Below are positions 1 to 9,787 of a DNA stretch of 64,000 nt, piece by piece. The stretch's first letter is position 1; each line of letters begins with the position of its first letter. A program made the position numbers and the translations under genes. This DNA comes from Pelagibacteraceae bacterium (lineage in GTDB: Bacteria > Pseudomonadota > Alphaproteobacteria > Pelagibacterales > Pelagibacteraceae). The DNA lies in assembly GCA_008638205.1 (NCBI GenBank), contig VTPO01000001.1, positions 1 to 64,000 of the forward strand, read 5' to 3'. The notes beneath the pieces are model-generated. The model was not told the origin of the DNA. It ran no database searches and saw only the letters and a program-made list of their open reading frames with translations.

Positions 1-10
1 CTTTAAAAAA

Positions 11-889
11 CTAGACTTTCCACCTGTTGTGAGTCCATATCCACTGTCCTGGATTTTTTAAAATTATTTTTTCTATTGTTTCATTGATTTTTTTCCCGAT
101 AGAAAATTCATCATCTTTTTTTTTATCTACAGAAATTGGATTCAAAATATCTATAATGAATTTGTATTTTTCAACTCTTCTAATAGAAATAGGAATAATT
201 TGATAACTGTACTTCAGGGCTAACTGAGCAGGTATCGAGGTAGTAAAGGCCTTTTCACCAAAAAAATCAATTTTTTTACCTTGTGTAACACTTTGATCTA
301 CCATTACCGCTACATTAGTTTTGGCTTGAACGGCCTTTATAAATTGACGAGTGCCATCTCCCTTTCTTCCATATATTTTTTTTGGGATTTGATAATTACA
401 AATGTATTTCTTTCTCCAATATTCCATCAAAGGGTTGAGAAAAAAATTATTTAAAGGACGGTAAATAGCAGCTATGTTTAAGTTTTTTCTATCTAATTCC
501 ATTGCCATTAATTCAAAGTTAGCAAAATGACCCGAAACAAAAACCGTTGGTATATTGCTTGATTTAATTAAGTCTAGAATTTCACTGCCATTAATTACTA
601 CATGTTTTTTTTTATTTTCTCTAAATTCTTTTAAATAAACATACTCAGCAAAAGTTCTGCCAAAGTTACACCACATTTCTTTAGTGTATTTATTTTCTTC
701 CTCATTATTTATTGTTGGAAAAGCTTTTTTAAAATTGGCTGATACTCTTTTTTTAGATCTAAAATTAAACCCTACGTAATTAGAAATTAGACATCCTAAA
801 TCAGAGGATAATTTTCTACCTAATAGCTTAAATATTAAAAATAAAAAAATTATAATAACAAATTCAAAAAAATATTTAATTATTTTCAT
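11..889 (-). CDS. lpxL: Lipid A biosynthesis acyltransferase (LpxL/HtrB family)
   Basis: Inner-membrane acyltransferase of 292 aa that adds a secondary acyl chain to the Kdo-lipid A precursor. An N-terminal hydrophobic segment (about residues 5-25) anchors it. The acyltransferase motif H-x4-E is seen at H121/E126 (SGHFANFE), and the arginine-rich part of the family core lies further on. The ATG lies inside the 3' end of lpxK, a 14-base overlap, so it is the last gene of the lipid A run. Seen: motif, length and context. Inferred: the exact acyl donor and position; LpxM-type activity cannot be excluded. Confidence 0.88.
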   Translation of the reverse strand: MKIIKYFFEFVIIIFLFLIFKLLGRKLSSDLGCLISNYVGFNFRSKKRVSANFKKAFPTINNEEENKYTKEMWCNFGRTFAEYVYLKEFRENKKKHVVINGSEILDLIKSSNIPTVFVSGHFANFELMAMELDRKNLNIAAIYRPLNNFFLNPLMEYWRKKYICNYQIPKKIYGRKGDGTRQFIKAVQAKTNVAVMVDQSVTQGKKIDFFGEKAFTTSIPAQLALKYSYQIIPISIRRVEKYKFIIDILNPISVDKKKDDEFSIGKKINETIEKIILKNPGQWIWTHNRWKV

Positions 890-1808
890 AAGATACGATC
901 TGTTTTACTAGCTTTTCTTCATCATTAATAATTAATTGAATCTTGCTGCACTCTATATTTTTTTTGTTGTTTTCGCTAAGTCTCAAATAATCTTTTTCTG
1001 TAGTTAGTAAATGCAATTTATTTTTTAGAGCATAGTTCTTTAGTTCATCAATGTCATGATCACTATATTCATAATGATCAGGAAAAAACTTGTACCCACT
1101 TATATTAATTTTATTTTTTTTTAAAAGATTTAAAAAATTAATATTATTTCCTATTCCAGAAAATACAAAATAGTTTTTAACTTTAAAATAATTTGCATTT
1201 AACAAATGATAGGCCGAGTAAAATATTTTTATATCCTGTTTATAAGATTTTATTTTTTTTTCCAAATCGGGGTTCAAATCTCCATTAATAAACACAATAT
1301 CTGAACATTTAATTCTATCTAAGCTCTCTCTTAAAGGCCCACTAGGAATTATGAACCCATTTCCTACAGACTGGGCAGAACTAAAACATAGAATAGAAAT
1401 ATCTTTTTTAATATCTTCATCTTGAAACCCATCGTCCATTATAGCAAGATTGTAATTTTCATTTACGGCTTGTTCGATGGCTGATATTCGCGATTTGTGA
1501 GTAATAACTTTGCAGCTTTGTCTGAGCATAGCTATCTCATCTTTTTGATCTGTGTATTCTTTTTTAACAATTACTAAATTAAATTTACTTTCCAAAAGTG
1601 AGGCCATCTTGATTGTGAGGGGGGTTTTTCCAGTTCCACCTAAGTAAATATTTCCGATACAAATAGTTTTAATATTGAATTTTTTGGGATTTTTAATCAC
1701 TCTTCTTGCAGCTAAGATCAGGCAGTACAGCGCTGTAATAGGCAATAGTAATATAGCCCATAGAGATACTTGTTTGGAATCCCAAAAGGCAGGCTTGTTA
1801 AGATTCAT
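876..1808 (-). CDS. lpxK: Tetraacyldisaccharide 4'-kinase LpxK
   Basis: Phosphorylates the 4' position of the lipid A disaccharide at the inner membrane. The 310 aa protein has an N-terminal membrane helix (about residues 16-35). A P-loop follows at about residues 52-62 (GNIYLGGTGKT), as expected for this membrane kinase, and then a DDGFQDE segment typical of LpxK. Its ATG overlaps the waaA stop codon by one base and its 3' end overlaps lpxL by 14 bases, so translation of the three genes is probably coupled. Length is normal for the family. Confidence 0.93.
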   Translation of the reverse strand: MNLNKPAFWDSKQVSLWAILLLPITALYCLILAARRVIKNPKKFNIKTICIGNIYLGGTGKTPLTIKMASLLESKFNLVIVKKEYTDQKDEIAMLRQSCKVITHKSRISAIEQAVNENYNLAIMDDGFQDEDIKKDISILCFSSAQSVGNGFIIPSGPLRESLDRIKCSDIVFINGDLNPDLEKKIKSYKQDIKIFYSAYHLLNANYFKVKNYFVFSGIGNNINFLNLLKKNKINISGYKFFPDHYEYSDHDIDELKNYALKNKLHLLTTEKDYLRLSENNKKNIECSKIQLIINDEEKLVKQIVSYENN

Positions 1809-3043
1809 TATTTTACGAAAGAGTTAAGGTAGTTGATGTGATCTAGTAATATTTTTTGACTGTATTCCTTCATGACTGTTTTAAGTTTATCATTATTTTT
1901 TAAGTTTTTAAAATTTGAAATTAATTCTTGTGACAACGTTATCTCGGAAGTTACAAGCCTAGAGGCATTATTTTTCGTTAAAAATTCAAAAATTTCAGTA
2001 AAATTGTAAATGTTAGGCCCATGAAACAAGTAGCATCCTTCTCTTGCTGGCTCTAGAGGATTTTGACCCCCATGGGGAATTATTGACCCACCCAAAAAAA
2101 CTAGATTTATTTTTTTAAAAATTTCTCCAGCATCACCGAAAGAATCTACAATATAAAAATCTTTATTTACAAGCGGAAGAGCCTCTTTGCTTTTTAATTG
2201 GTAGGTTAAATTGTTAGTTTTAATTATATCTGTCAATTCTTTAATTTTATTAAGATGCCTGGGTATTAAAACACACTGAGATTTAATTTGTTCTCTTTTA
2301 ATTTTTTTGACCGTCTCTATAATAAAGGTTTCCTCCCCCTTGTGAATACTCATTGCTACCCAAGAATTTTCAACCACTCTTTCAAAAACAAAACTACTGA
2401 CATTTGAAATGTTGTCTGGAGCAACAAATTTAAGATTCCCAAAAAAATTTACATTTTGTATACCAAAAAATTCTACAAAAGATTTAACTTCCTTACTTTG
2501 TGCTGTGATTGAATCAAATTGTTCCAAAAGTTTTTTAGCAATTTTTTTTGCCAATTTCCATCTTGAAAATGACCTGTCAGACAACCTTGCATTTAATAAA
2601 ATTAATTTAGATATTTTCTTTGTTTGTAAAATAAGATTAGGCCAAATTTCGGATTCTACAAAAATAGATACTTGGGGTTTCCAGTGATGTAAAAACTTTT
2701 TTACTATTATGGGGGTATCAAGTGGAGCAAACTGATGAGTAATATTTTCTGTGTTCCTAAAAATTTTACGACAATATTCTGAAGAACTAAGAGTGACCGT
2801 AGTAATTAATATTTTATAATTTTTATTCTTACTAAAGTAAGATATTAATGCTTCTACTGATTTAATTTCTCCTAGGCTCGAAGCGTGAAACCATATTGTT
2901 GGATTATTATTTTTAATTTCATAGCACCCTAGCTTTTCTTTAAATCGTATCGGGTCTTCTTTTTTTTTTAAGACTCTAATATTTAAAAAAATATTAGCAA
3001 AGAAATGAAATATATAACTTACGTATATATAAAAAGTTAGCAT
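1808..3043 (-). CDS. waaA: 3-deoxy-D-manno-octulosonic acid (Kdo) transferase
   Basis: GT-B glycosyltransferase of 411 aa that transfers Kdo from CMP-Kdo to lipid IVA. It has an N-terminal membrane anchor. The catalytic-site sequence ASSLGEIKS (glutamate near residue 58) and the FVESEIWPNL motif are both visible. A C-terminal nucleotide-sugar site GGSIIPHGGQNPLEPA is present. It lies 5 bases after msbA and one base overlaps lpxK. Whether it adds one or two Kdo residues cannot be read from the sequence. Confidence 0.93.
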   Translation of the reverse strand: MLTFYIYVSYIFHFFANIFLNIRVLKKKEDPIRFKEKLGCYEIKNNNPTIWFHASSLGEIKSVEALISYFSKNKNYKILITTVTLSSSEYCRKIFRNTENITHQFAPLDTPIIVKKFLHHWKPQVSIFVESEIWPNLILQTKKISKLILLNARLSDRSFSRWKLAKKIAKKLLEQFDSITAQSKEVKSFVEFFGIQNVNFFGNLKFVAPDNISNVSSFVFERVVENSWVAMSIHKGEETFIIETVKKIKREQIKSQCVLIPRHLNKIKELTDIIKTNNLTYQLKSKEALPLVNKDFYIVDSFGDAGEIFKKINLVFLGGSIIPHGGQNPLEPAREGCYLFHGPNIYNFTEIFEFLTKNNASRLVTSEITLSQELISNFKNLKNNDKLKTVMKEYSQKILLDHINYLNSFVK

Positions 3044-3048
3044 AGAAA

Positions 3049-4782
3049 CTAGACAACAATTTCTTGACTATATAATTTTTTATATGTATTAGATTTAATC
3101 AAAAGCTCTTCATGTGTTCCTTCTTCAACCAAAGAACCTTCGGAAAGAACAATAATTTTATCAGCATTTTTAATAGTAGATAGTCTATGAGCAATAACAA
3201 TTGTTGTCCTATTTTTAATTAAATTATCTATTGCGTATTTAACTTTTGCTTCAGACTCTGTATCTAAAGCAGATGTAGCTTCATCTAATAAAATAATAGA
3301 ACTGTTTTTTAACATGGCTCTAGCAATGGACAATCTTTGTTTTTGACCTCCTGATAATTTTAATCCATTTTCTCCCACGATAGTTTCATAACCATCCGGA
3401 AGTTCACGAATAAACTCATCTGCTGCAGCATTTTTGCTGGCTAAAATGATATCTTCTTTGCTAGCCCCCAATCTTCCGTATGCTATATTCGCCTCCACAG
3501 TATCATCAAATAAAATAACATCTTGAGAAACAACAGCAATTTCTTTCCTCAAAGATTTAAGGGTAACATTGCTGATGTCTTGCTCATCGATTTTAATTGT
3601 ACCATTTTTAACACTGTAGAATCTTGGTAAAAGATTTATGAAACTTGATTTTCCAGAGCCACTTTTTCCGACCAAAGCTACTGTAGACCCTCCTTTAATT
3701 TTAGTTGTGATATTTTTTAGTGCAGTTGTGCCGTCGGGATAGGCAAAGTTTACATTATCAAAGACTATATCTTTATTTTTAATATTTAAAATCTTTCCTT
3801 CTGAATTGTCTGAGATCTGGTTGGCTGTATCCAAAAGAGAGTAAATTCTTTTTGCTGCCATTATTCCTTCACTTATTCCAATGTTTACACCTGCAAGAGC
3901 CCGCACTGGTTGGTAAGCAAGCATAAGCGCTGTTAGGAAAGAAAAAAAACTACCAATTTCTATTTGATTGTTAATACTTAAATATCCACCATAAAAAACA
4001 ACAATTGCAATGGCCATGCCTGTTATTGTCTCCATTACAGGGCCCGCACCTAGCCTTGTTCTTTCTACTTGAGTCATAGTTTCAATTCTTTTTTCAATAA
4101 CATTTTTGAAATTCTTAGATTCCTCTTCTTCCCTCTGGAATATTTTTATTACAGATGTCGCTTTTAAAATTTCTGATAAAAATTTTGTAAAAACCTCACT
4201 AGCCTCCAAGCTTTTATTTACATATTTTCCCATTCTTTTTCCTAACGTTTTTGAGAAAAAAGCGGCAATAGGAATCATTATTATTGCCAAAATACTTAAT
4301 CTCCAGTTTTGGTAAAACATTAAAGACATAAGGGCAATTAATGTAAAGAATTCTTTGATAGCACTTATTGCAATCCCATTAATTACTCCTAACAAAACAC
4401 CAGTGTCATTTGTAAAATTTGAAATAAATTTTCCTGAGTGTTTGCTTGCAATAAAAGCAGTATCTGATTTCAAAATTTTATCTGCCATTAAAATTTGAAT
4501 ATTTTTAACAACATTGTAAGATACTTTGATAGTTTTTACTCTAATCATATAAGTAGCAACCGATTTCAGCATAAAAGCAAATACTATAAGTGCAGGAATG
4601 ACAAATAAGAGCTTTGTATCTTTTTCTACAAATATTTTTTTAATTGCAGGATCTAGCAGCCAAGCAACCCCAGCGGTAGCTAATGCAGAAATAATTATAA
4701 ACAAAAAAATAATTAAAATTTGAGAAAGGTATCTCCTGACTTGCGTCTTAAAAATCCTTTTAATTAGTTCTATTTTGTCCAT
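3049..4782 (-). CDS. msbA: Lipid A export ABC transporter MsbA (permease fused to ATPase)
   Basis: Half-transporter of 577 aa that flips lipid A-core or related lipids across the inner membrane. The N-terminal part (about 1-310) carries six membrane helices. The C-terminal ATPase has Walker A GKSGSGKSS near residue 370, the signature LSGGQKQR near 475, Walker B IILLDEATSALD near 495 and the switch histidine in IVIAHRLSTI. The position between pmbA and waaA in a lipid A run favours MsbA over a general multidrug exporter of the same fold. Its start shares one base with the pmbA stop. Confidence 0.88.
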   Translation of the reverse strand: MDKIELIKRIFKTQVRRYLSQILIIFLFIIISALATAGVAWLLDPAIKKIFVEKDTKLLFVIPALIVFAFMLKSVATYMIRVKTIKVSYNVVKNIQILMADKILKSDTAFIASKHSGKFISNFTNDTGVLLGVINGIAISAIKEFFTLIALMSLMFYQNWRLSILAIIMIPIAAFFSKTLGKRMGKYVNKSLEASEVFTKFLSEILKATSVIKIFQREEEESKNFKNVIEKRIETMTQVERTRLGAGPVMETITGMAIAIVVFYGGYLSINNQIEIGSFFSFLTALMLAYQPVRALAGVNIGISEGIMAAKRIYSLLDTANQISDNSEGKILNIKNKDIVFDNVNFAYPDGTTALKNITTKIKGGSTVALVGKSGSGKSSFINLLPRFYSVKNGTIKIDEQDISNVTLKSLRKEIAVVSQDVILFDDTVEANIAYGRLGASKEDIILASKNAAADEFIRELPDGYETIVGENGLKLSGGQKQRLSIARAMLKNSSIILLDEATSALDTESEAKVKYAIDNLIKNRTTIVIAHRLSTIKNADKIIVLSEGSLVEEGTHEELLIKSNTYKKLYSQEIVV

Positions 4783-6101
4783 TATTTACCTGCAATGGTC
4801 ATTTGATTGATAATTATAGAAGGGGCATTGGTTGCATAAGTAAGTTCAAGATCATTAGCCAAATCTAAATTCTTGTACATGTCCAAAAGATTTCCTGCAA
4901 TTGTTATTTCGTTAACGGCATATCCTAATTCACCATTTTCTATAAGAATACCAGATGCTCCGACGCTATAATCTCCAGTAATTGTGTCAGAACCACGACC
5001 AATTAGATCTGTTATATAGAGGGCCTTTTTTTGTGCTTGAATCATTTCTTTAAGTGTATTCTTTCCATTTTCAAAATATAAATTTGTGCTACCGCCACTT
5101 CTGCCATTAGTTTCTACTCCTAAAATATTAGAATTGTAGGTATCTAAAAAAATATTTTGCAATTTTCCATTTTCAACCAAGCACAATTTATTACTAGTCA
5201 CTCCCTCAGAATCAAAAGGCTGAGATCCCAATCCCTTTTCAATTAAAGGGTCATCAAATATATTTATGGAACTCGAAAAAACTTCTTTTTTTAGCTTTTT
5301 TTTTAAAAAAGTGGTTCCTCTCGAAAATGCGGATCCTGAAATTGCACCAGCAAAACTTGATAATAAGCTTTTTGAAATACGCTTATCAAATATAACTGGA
5401 ATTTTTGTACTTTTTATTTTTTTTGCATTAAGCCGCCTGACTGCTCTGTTAGCAGCTGAAGATCCAATTTTTTTTGAGTTTAGTAACTCATTTGAAAATC
5501 TTTTTGTTGAGTATTCATAGTCTGTTTCCATTAACCCCTTGTCTTCAGCCACCACCGCACAACCAGCAGAGAACATGGAGGTTTCATACCCCTTTGAAAA
5601 ACCCAAACTATTAGTTAAAATAAAATTAGACTTTGCCTCTGAAAAAGAACATCCATTTGAATTGGTAATTTTGCTATTAGAAAAAGCTTCCTCTTCTATT
5701 TCTTGTAAAAAATTAATTTTATAGTCATTATCGAGCTCTGTTTTATCAAATAAATTTAAAGAAATATCTTTTTTTGCTAGAAAACTTTCTTTAGGCATAG
5801 AAGAATATTTATCTTCAGGAGTTATTTTTGTCATTGCGATACATCTTTCAATCAGTGCAGAAATGTCATCCTTTTTTATATTGGAGGATGAGACATTAGA
5901 TTTTTTATTACCCATATATGTGGTTAGGCCAATAGAAAAATTATCGGACCTGTCAGATTGTTCAACTTGCTTATTACGATAAGAAATACTTTCTGAGATA
6001 GAATTGCCAACAGCAATCTCACAATCTGTAGCGCCAAGATTTTTTGCCTTATCTAGACAAAATTGAGAGATTTTTTCTAAAAATGCTTTGTCTTTAATCA
6101 T
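4782..6101 (-). CDS. pmbA: TldD/PmbA family metalloprotease subunit PmbA (TldE)
   Basis: 439 aa partner subunit of the TldD/TldE heterodimeric zinc protease, which degrades unfolded peptides and matures some peptide antibiotics. The PmbA-type N-terminal half and a conserved C-terminal segment with GDYSVGASGILIENGE and NEITIAGNLLDMY are visible. As in other TldE proteins there is no HExxxH motif. That motif is in the tldD product at 8375-9787, so both partners are encoded within 5 kb. It overlaps ubiA by 8 bases upstream and msbA by one base downstream. Confidence 0.9.
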   Translation of the reverse strand: MIKDKAFLEKISQFCLDKAKNLGATDCEIAVGNSISESISYRNKQVEQSDRSDNFSIGLTTYMGNKKSNVSSSNIKKDDISALIERCIAMTKITPEDKYSSMPKESFLAKKDISLNLFDKTELDNDYKINFLQEIEEEAFSNSKITNSNGCSFSEAKSNFILTNSLGFSKGYETSMFSAGCAVVAEDKGLMETDYEYSTKRFSNELLNSKKIGSSAANRAVRRLNAKKIKSTKIPVIFDKRISKSLLSSFAGAISGSAFSRGTTFLKKKLKKEVFSSSINIFDDPLIEKGLGSQPFDSEGVTSNKLCLVENGKLQNIFLDTYNSNILGVETNGRSGGSTNLYFENGKNTLKEMIQAQKKALYITDLIGRGSDTITGDYSVGASGILIENGELGYAVNEITIAGNLLDMYKNLDLANDLELTYATNAPSIIINQMTIAGK

Positions 6102-6951
6102 TATTTATTGTTACCATTAACGTCAAAAAGATAGATAAACCATAATAATTATTTAATGCAAATAATTTAAAATTTTTTTTTGGCGTGTTTTTTTCATATG
6201 CCAAAATTTGAAAAAATAAGATTCCAGAGGACAATATTACCAATACATAAGTGTAAATATTTGTATTTAAGAGCTTTAGCGAAACCAGTAAAAAACTAAT
6301 CGAAGTCAGGTAGCAAAATAATAAAAAAAATTTTATTTTTTTTTCAAATTTAATCGAAGTAGATTTGATTCCTATTTTGAGATCATCTTTAATATCTTGC
6401 ATCCCATAAATAGTGTCGTAGCCTAAAGTCCATAGGATTGCCGAGATATATAATGCTATAGGAGCAAAAGAAAACTCACCTTCAAAAGCAAGCCAAGCTA
6501 AAATCACACCCCAATTAAAAGTAATACCTAAAAATAATTGAGGCCAGTAAGTTATTCTTTTCATAAAAGGATAGATAGCAACTAAAATTCCAGAGCTTAG
6601 TCCAAAAATAATAGAATTTAAATTAAATTGAAAAAGTATAATTAAAGATAAAAAAATTAATAAAAAAATTACAAACCAAGCCTGAGGAATTGAAACGCTT
6701 CCTGTAGCTATAGGCCTTGCACTGGTTCGTTTTACTTTTTGATCTATTTTTTGATCAATAATATCATTATATACACAACCGGCGCTTCTCATCAAAACAG
6801 ATCCTAGAAAAAATAAAATTAAAAATTTGTAAAATAATATTTCATTATTGATAGTAGAGTTGGCTATGACAAGGCCCCAGGCGCAAGGCCAAAAAAGTAG
6901 AAAAATACCTGCAGGCTTATCTAAACGAATAAGTTTAAAATATTTTTCCAT
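6094..6951 (-). CDS. ubiA: 4-hydroxybenzoate polyprenyltransferase UbiA
   Basis: Integral membrane prenyltransferase that attaches the polyprenyl tail to 4-hydroxybenzoate in ubiquinone synthesis. The first Asp-rich motif is NDIIDQKIDQKV, followed by the basic SARPIATG. The second Asp-rich region is YDTIYGMQDIKDD. Eight or more hydrophobic segments are present. I start it at the ATG at 6951 (MEKYFKLIRLDKP, 285 aa) rather than the upstream TTG at 6960, because family members begin just before the RLDKP motif. It sits 19 bases after the HAD gene. Confidence 0.93.
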   Translation of the reverse strand: MEKYFKLIRLDKPAGIFLLFWPCAWGLVIANSTINNEILFYKFLILFFLGSVLMRSAGCVYNDIIDQKIDQKVKRTSARPIATGSVSIPQAWFVIFLLIFLSLIILFQFNLNSIIFGLSSGILVAIYPFMKRITYWPQLFLGITFNWGVILAWLAFEGEFSFAPIALYISAILWTLGYDTIYGMQDIKDDLKIGIKSTSIKFEKKIKFFLLFCYLTSISFLLVSLKLLNTNIYTYVLVILSSGILFFQILAYEKNTPKKNFKLFALNNYYGLSIFLTLMVTINND

Positions 6952-6970
6952 TAGATACAATAACAGCCTA

Positions 6971-7645
6971 CTAAATTAATTTTTTTAATTGTGCTAAGTC
7001 AGAAATAGTTTTTTTCGGCTTGAAGTCCAAAACATCAAAATTTTTATTTACACGATTAACCCATATAGACTGAAATCCAAACGATCTAGATCCTACCACA
7101 TCCCAACTGTTAGAGCTTAAAAAACAAACTTCACCTGATTTGCAAGAGTATTTGCTTGTTACGAGCTTGTAAACTCTTGGGTCGGGCTTATAAATTTTTA
7201 TTTTTTCAATAGAGATAAGAGAGTCAAAAAGCTTTTCTATTTTTGCTTTTTTTGTCAGCTGATCTAATAGTTTTGGGGTGCCATTGGAAAGAATACAGGT
7301 TTTTATTTTTTTTTTCTTTAGATATAAAAGTGTTTCTTTTAATTCGGGATATACCTCTAACTGTTTATAAAGTTTCAAAAGTTCATTTGTGTATTTCTTA
7401 TTTACATTATGTTCTTTCATCGCATAATTTAATGAGTCTTTAGTAATTTTCCAAAAATCAGCATGATTCCTCATTAAACTTCTTAACCATGTATATTCAA
7501 GCTGGGTAGTTCTCCAGGTATTTGAAAACGCTAGCCATGACTTTCCAATTTTATTTTTAATAACTTTAGCGGCAGAATTAATATCAAAACACGTGCCATA
7601 AGCATCAAAAGCACAGACTTTGATATTTGTAATTTTATTTTTCAT
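6971..7645 (-). CDS. HAD-superfamily hydrolase, haloacid dehalogenase type II-like
   Basis: Soluble 224 aa hydrolase. The nucleophile motif FDAYGTCFD is at about residues 13-21. Motif II is CILSNGTPKLL, motif III lysine is in KIYKPDPRVY, and a later CFLSSNSWDVVGSRSFGF segment is the layout of L-2-haloacid dehalogenases. Many marine bacteria carry such genes without a proven haloacid substrate, and the true substrate could be another small organic acid or phosphate ester. It is the first gene of the minus-strand run and lies 16 bases from the divergent rsmE. Confidence 0.8.
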   Translation of the reverse strand: MKNKITNIKVCAFDAYGTCFDINSAAKVIKNKIGKSWLAFSNTWRTTQLEYTWLRSLMRNHADFWKITKDSLNYAMKEHNVNKKYTNELLKLYKQLEVYPELKETLLYLKKKKIKTCILSNGTPKLLDQLTKKAKIEKLFDSLISIEKIKIYKPDPRVYKLVTSKYSCKSGEVCFLSSNSWDVVGSRSFGFQSIWVNRVNKNFDVLDFKPKKTISDLAQLKKLI

Positions 7646-7661
7646 ATATACAATTTAATTT

Positions 7662-8378
7662 ATGCAGAAAAAAATTAGAATATTTCTGAGTGAAAGACTA
7701 GAAGAAAATAATAAAATCGCACTAGGTAAGGACCAGTCCCATTATTTATCGAATGTGATGCGCTTAAAAAGTGGTGATGAATTATTGCTATTCAATGGAA
7801 TAGATGGAGAATTCCTTGGAAAAGTTGCCGGAAGTGAAAAAAAACAAACAACCATTCAAGTTCATGCAAAACAGAGAGATCAGCCTGGGCCTTCAAATAT
7901 TTCCTTAGCCTTTTGTCCACTCAAAGGACAACGATTAGATTTTTTAATTCAAAAATGTACAGAAGTGGGGTTAAAAAGTTTTATCCCCGTCATTTCAGAC
8001 CATACCATTGTCAGGAATGTTAATGAAAATAGATTAAACAAGATTATTATAGAATCTAGCGAACAGTCAGATCAATTAAATATTCCTCAGATAGTAAGTG
8101 CTTTAAATTTAGAAGAATTTTTACATTCCTTGAAAAAAGAGGATGTGGTTTTGTTTGGGGATATTAGCTCTAAAAATAATGATTTAACCCAACTCATAGA
8201 AGATAAGAGCAAAAACTATATTTTATTTGTAGGTCCTGAGGGAGATTTTTCCCCAAAAGAAAGAGAGATCATTTTAAAAAATGATAAGTTTAAAAGTTTC
8301 TCGTTAGGCAAAAATATTTTAAGATCTGAAACTGCTGCAATGGCAGGTTTAGTTTTGCTAAATTACTTATTAAATTAA
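7662..8378 (+). CDS. rsmE: 16S rRNA (uracil-1498-N3)-methyltransferase
   Basis: SPOUT-fold methyltransferase, 238 aa, that methylates N3 of U1498 in 16S rRNA. The N-terminal PUA-like part contains HYLSNVMRLKSGDELLLFNG. The SAM-binding knot has LFVGPEGDFSPKE followed by SLGKNILRSETAA, both hallmarks of RsmE. Its stop codon shares two bases with the stop of the convergent tldD. In the alphaproteobacteria this gene often stands near ubiA and tldD, as here. Confidence 0.94.
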   Translation: MQKKIRIFLSERLEENNKIALGKDQSHYLSNVMRLKSGDELLLFNGIDGEFLGKVAGSEKKQTTIQVHAKQRDQPGPSNISLAFCPLKGQRLDFLIQKCTEVGLKSFIPVISDHTIVRNVNENRLNKIIIESSEQSDQLNIPQIVSALNLEEFLHSLKKEDVVLFGDISSKNNDLTQLIEDKSKNYILFVGPEGDFSPKEREIILKNDKFKSFSLGKNILRSETAAMAGLVLLNYLLN

Positions 8379-9787
8379 AGCTGAGTTCCACCCACGGTTA
8401 TTTCATCTACCAATATAGAAGGCTGACCAACACCGACAGGAACCCATTGCCCATTTTTTCCACAAGTCCCAATTCCCGGATCTAGCTTCATGTCATTTCC
8501 AACCATGGATACTTTAGTTAAGATATCTGGACCATTTCCAATAATTGTAGCACCCTTCACCGGAGAACCTATTTTTCCATTATTAATTTCATATGCCTCC
8601 GTGCATGAAAAAACAAATTTCCCATTTGTTATATCTACTTGTCCACCACCAAATGAAACTGCAAAGATACCCTTGTCTACTGATTTGATCATATCTTCCT
8701 GAGAGTGTTTTCCGTTAAGCATAAAAGTATTAGTCATCCTTGGCATCGGCGCACATTCAAAACTTTCTCTTCTGCCATTTCCAGTGGATGTTGTTTTCAT
8801 TAAACGAGCATTAAGCCTGTCTTGCATATAATTTTTTAATATTCCATTCTCTATAAGAACAGTATTGGAAGAAGGAGTCCCTTCATCATCAATTGTAATA
8901 GATCCTCTTCTATTAGAGATCGTTCCATCATCTACTATTGTGACATGTTCACTTGCTACCTTTTGATTCATCAGATTGTGAAAAGCTGAAGTTTTTTTTC
9001 GATTAAAATCTCCTTCCAATCCATGACCAATTGCTTCGTGTAATAAAATTCCAGGCCAACCAGGTCCTAATACAACTTTCATTTCCCCGGCAGGAGCTTC
9101 TTTACTTTCCAAATTAATCATAGCTTGTCGGTAAGCTTCATCACAAACTTTTTTCCAATCATTATTTGCAATGTAATCATCATAATTCATCCGTCCGCCT
9201 GTTCCGTAGGATCCAGTTTCTCTTCGACCGTTTTTCTCAACCATTACAGTAACATTAAATCTAATTAAGGGCCTGATATCCTGAAAGCTTTGTGAATCTG
9301 ATTTTATAATTTCAATTTCTTGATATTCACCTGAGATAGATGCGGAAACTTGCTTAATTAAAGAATCTTTTTTTCTTAAATATTCGTCAACCTTTTTTAA
9401 AATAGAAACCTTTTCCCCAAACGGTTTTGCTTCAATTGGATTAACGTCAGAATACATTTTGGAATTAGATCTTTGTGGAGAGGTAGAAATTTTTCCATTC
9501 TTATTTTTTAAACTTGAAAGCAAACTCTTAGAAGCCTTAGTAAGAGATTTTTTTGAAATCTCATTCGAATGCGAATAGGCAGTAACATCATCAGTAACAG
9601 CTCTTAATCCGTAGCCTAAGGAAGTATCATAACTAGTATTTTTTATTTTATTATCATCAAGAACAAACGACTCGTTTTTAGAGCTTTCAAAAAACAGCTC
9701 ACCATCATCACAGTTTTTTAGAGTTTCGGACACTAGGCGGTCGGCTTCTTGCCTAGTAAGGTCTGTATCTTTAAAAAAAGTACTCAT
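8375..9787 (-). CDS. tldD: TldD metalloprotease, catalytic subunit
   Basis: Catalytic half of the TldD/TldE zinc protease, 470 aa. The HExxxH motif that binds zinc is seen as HEAIGHGLEGDF near residue 252, followed by the conserved DDEGTPSSNTVLIENG and the C-terminal GIGTCGKNGQWVPVGVGQP. It is convergent with rsmE and divergent from the cytochrome oxidase operon. The partner pmbA is 2.3 kb away on the same strand but in a different transcription unit. Confidence 0.95.
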   Translation of the reverse strand: MSTFFKDTDLTRQEADRLVSETLKNCDDGELFFESSKNESFVLDDNKIKNTSYDTSLGYGLRAVTDDVTAYSHSNEISKKSLTKASKSLLSSLKNKNGKISTSPQRSNSKMYSDVNPIEAKPFGEKVSILKKVDEYLRKKDSLIKQVSASISGEYQEIEIIKSDSQSFQDIRPLIRFNVTVMVEKNGRRETGSYGTGGRMNYDDYIANNDWKKVCDEAYRQAMINLESKEAPAGEMKVVLGPGWPGILLHEAIGHGLEGDFNRKKTSAFHNLMNQKVASEHVTIVDDGTISNRRGSITIDDEGTPSSNTVLIENGILKNYMQDRLNARLMKTTSTGNGRRESFECAPMPRMTNTFMLNGKHSQEDMIKSVDKGIFAVSFGGGQVDITNGKFVFSCTEAYEINNGKIGSPVKGATIIGNGPDILTKVSMVGNDMKLDPGIGTCGKNGQWVPVGVGQPSILVDEITVGGTQL

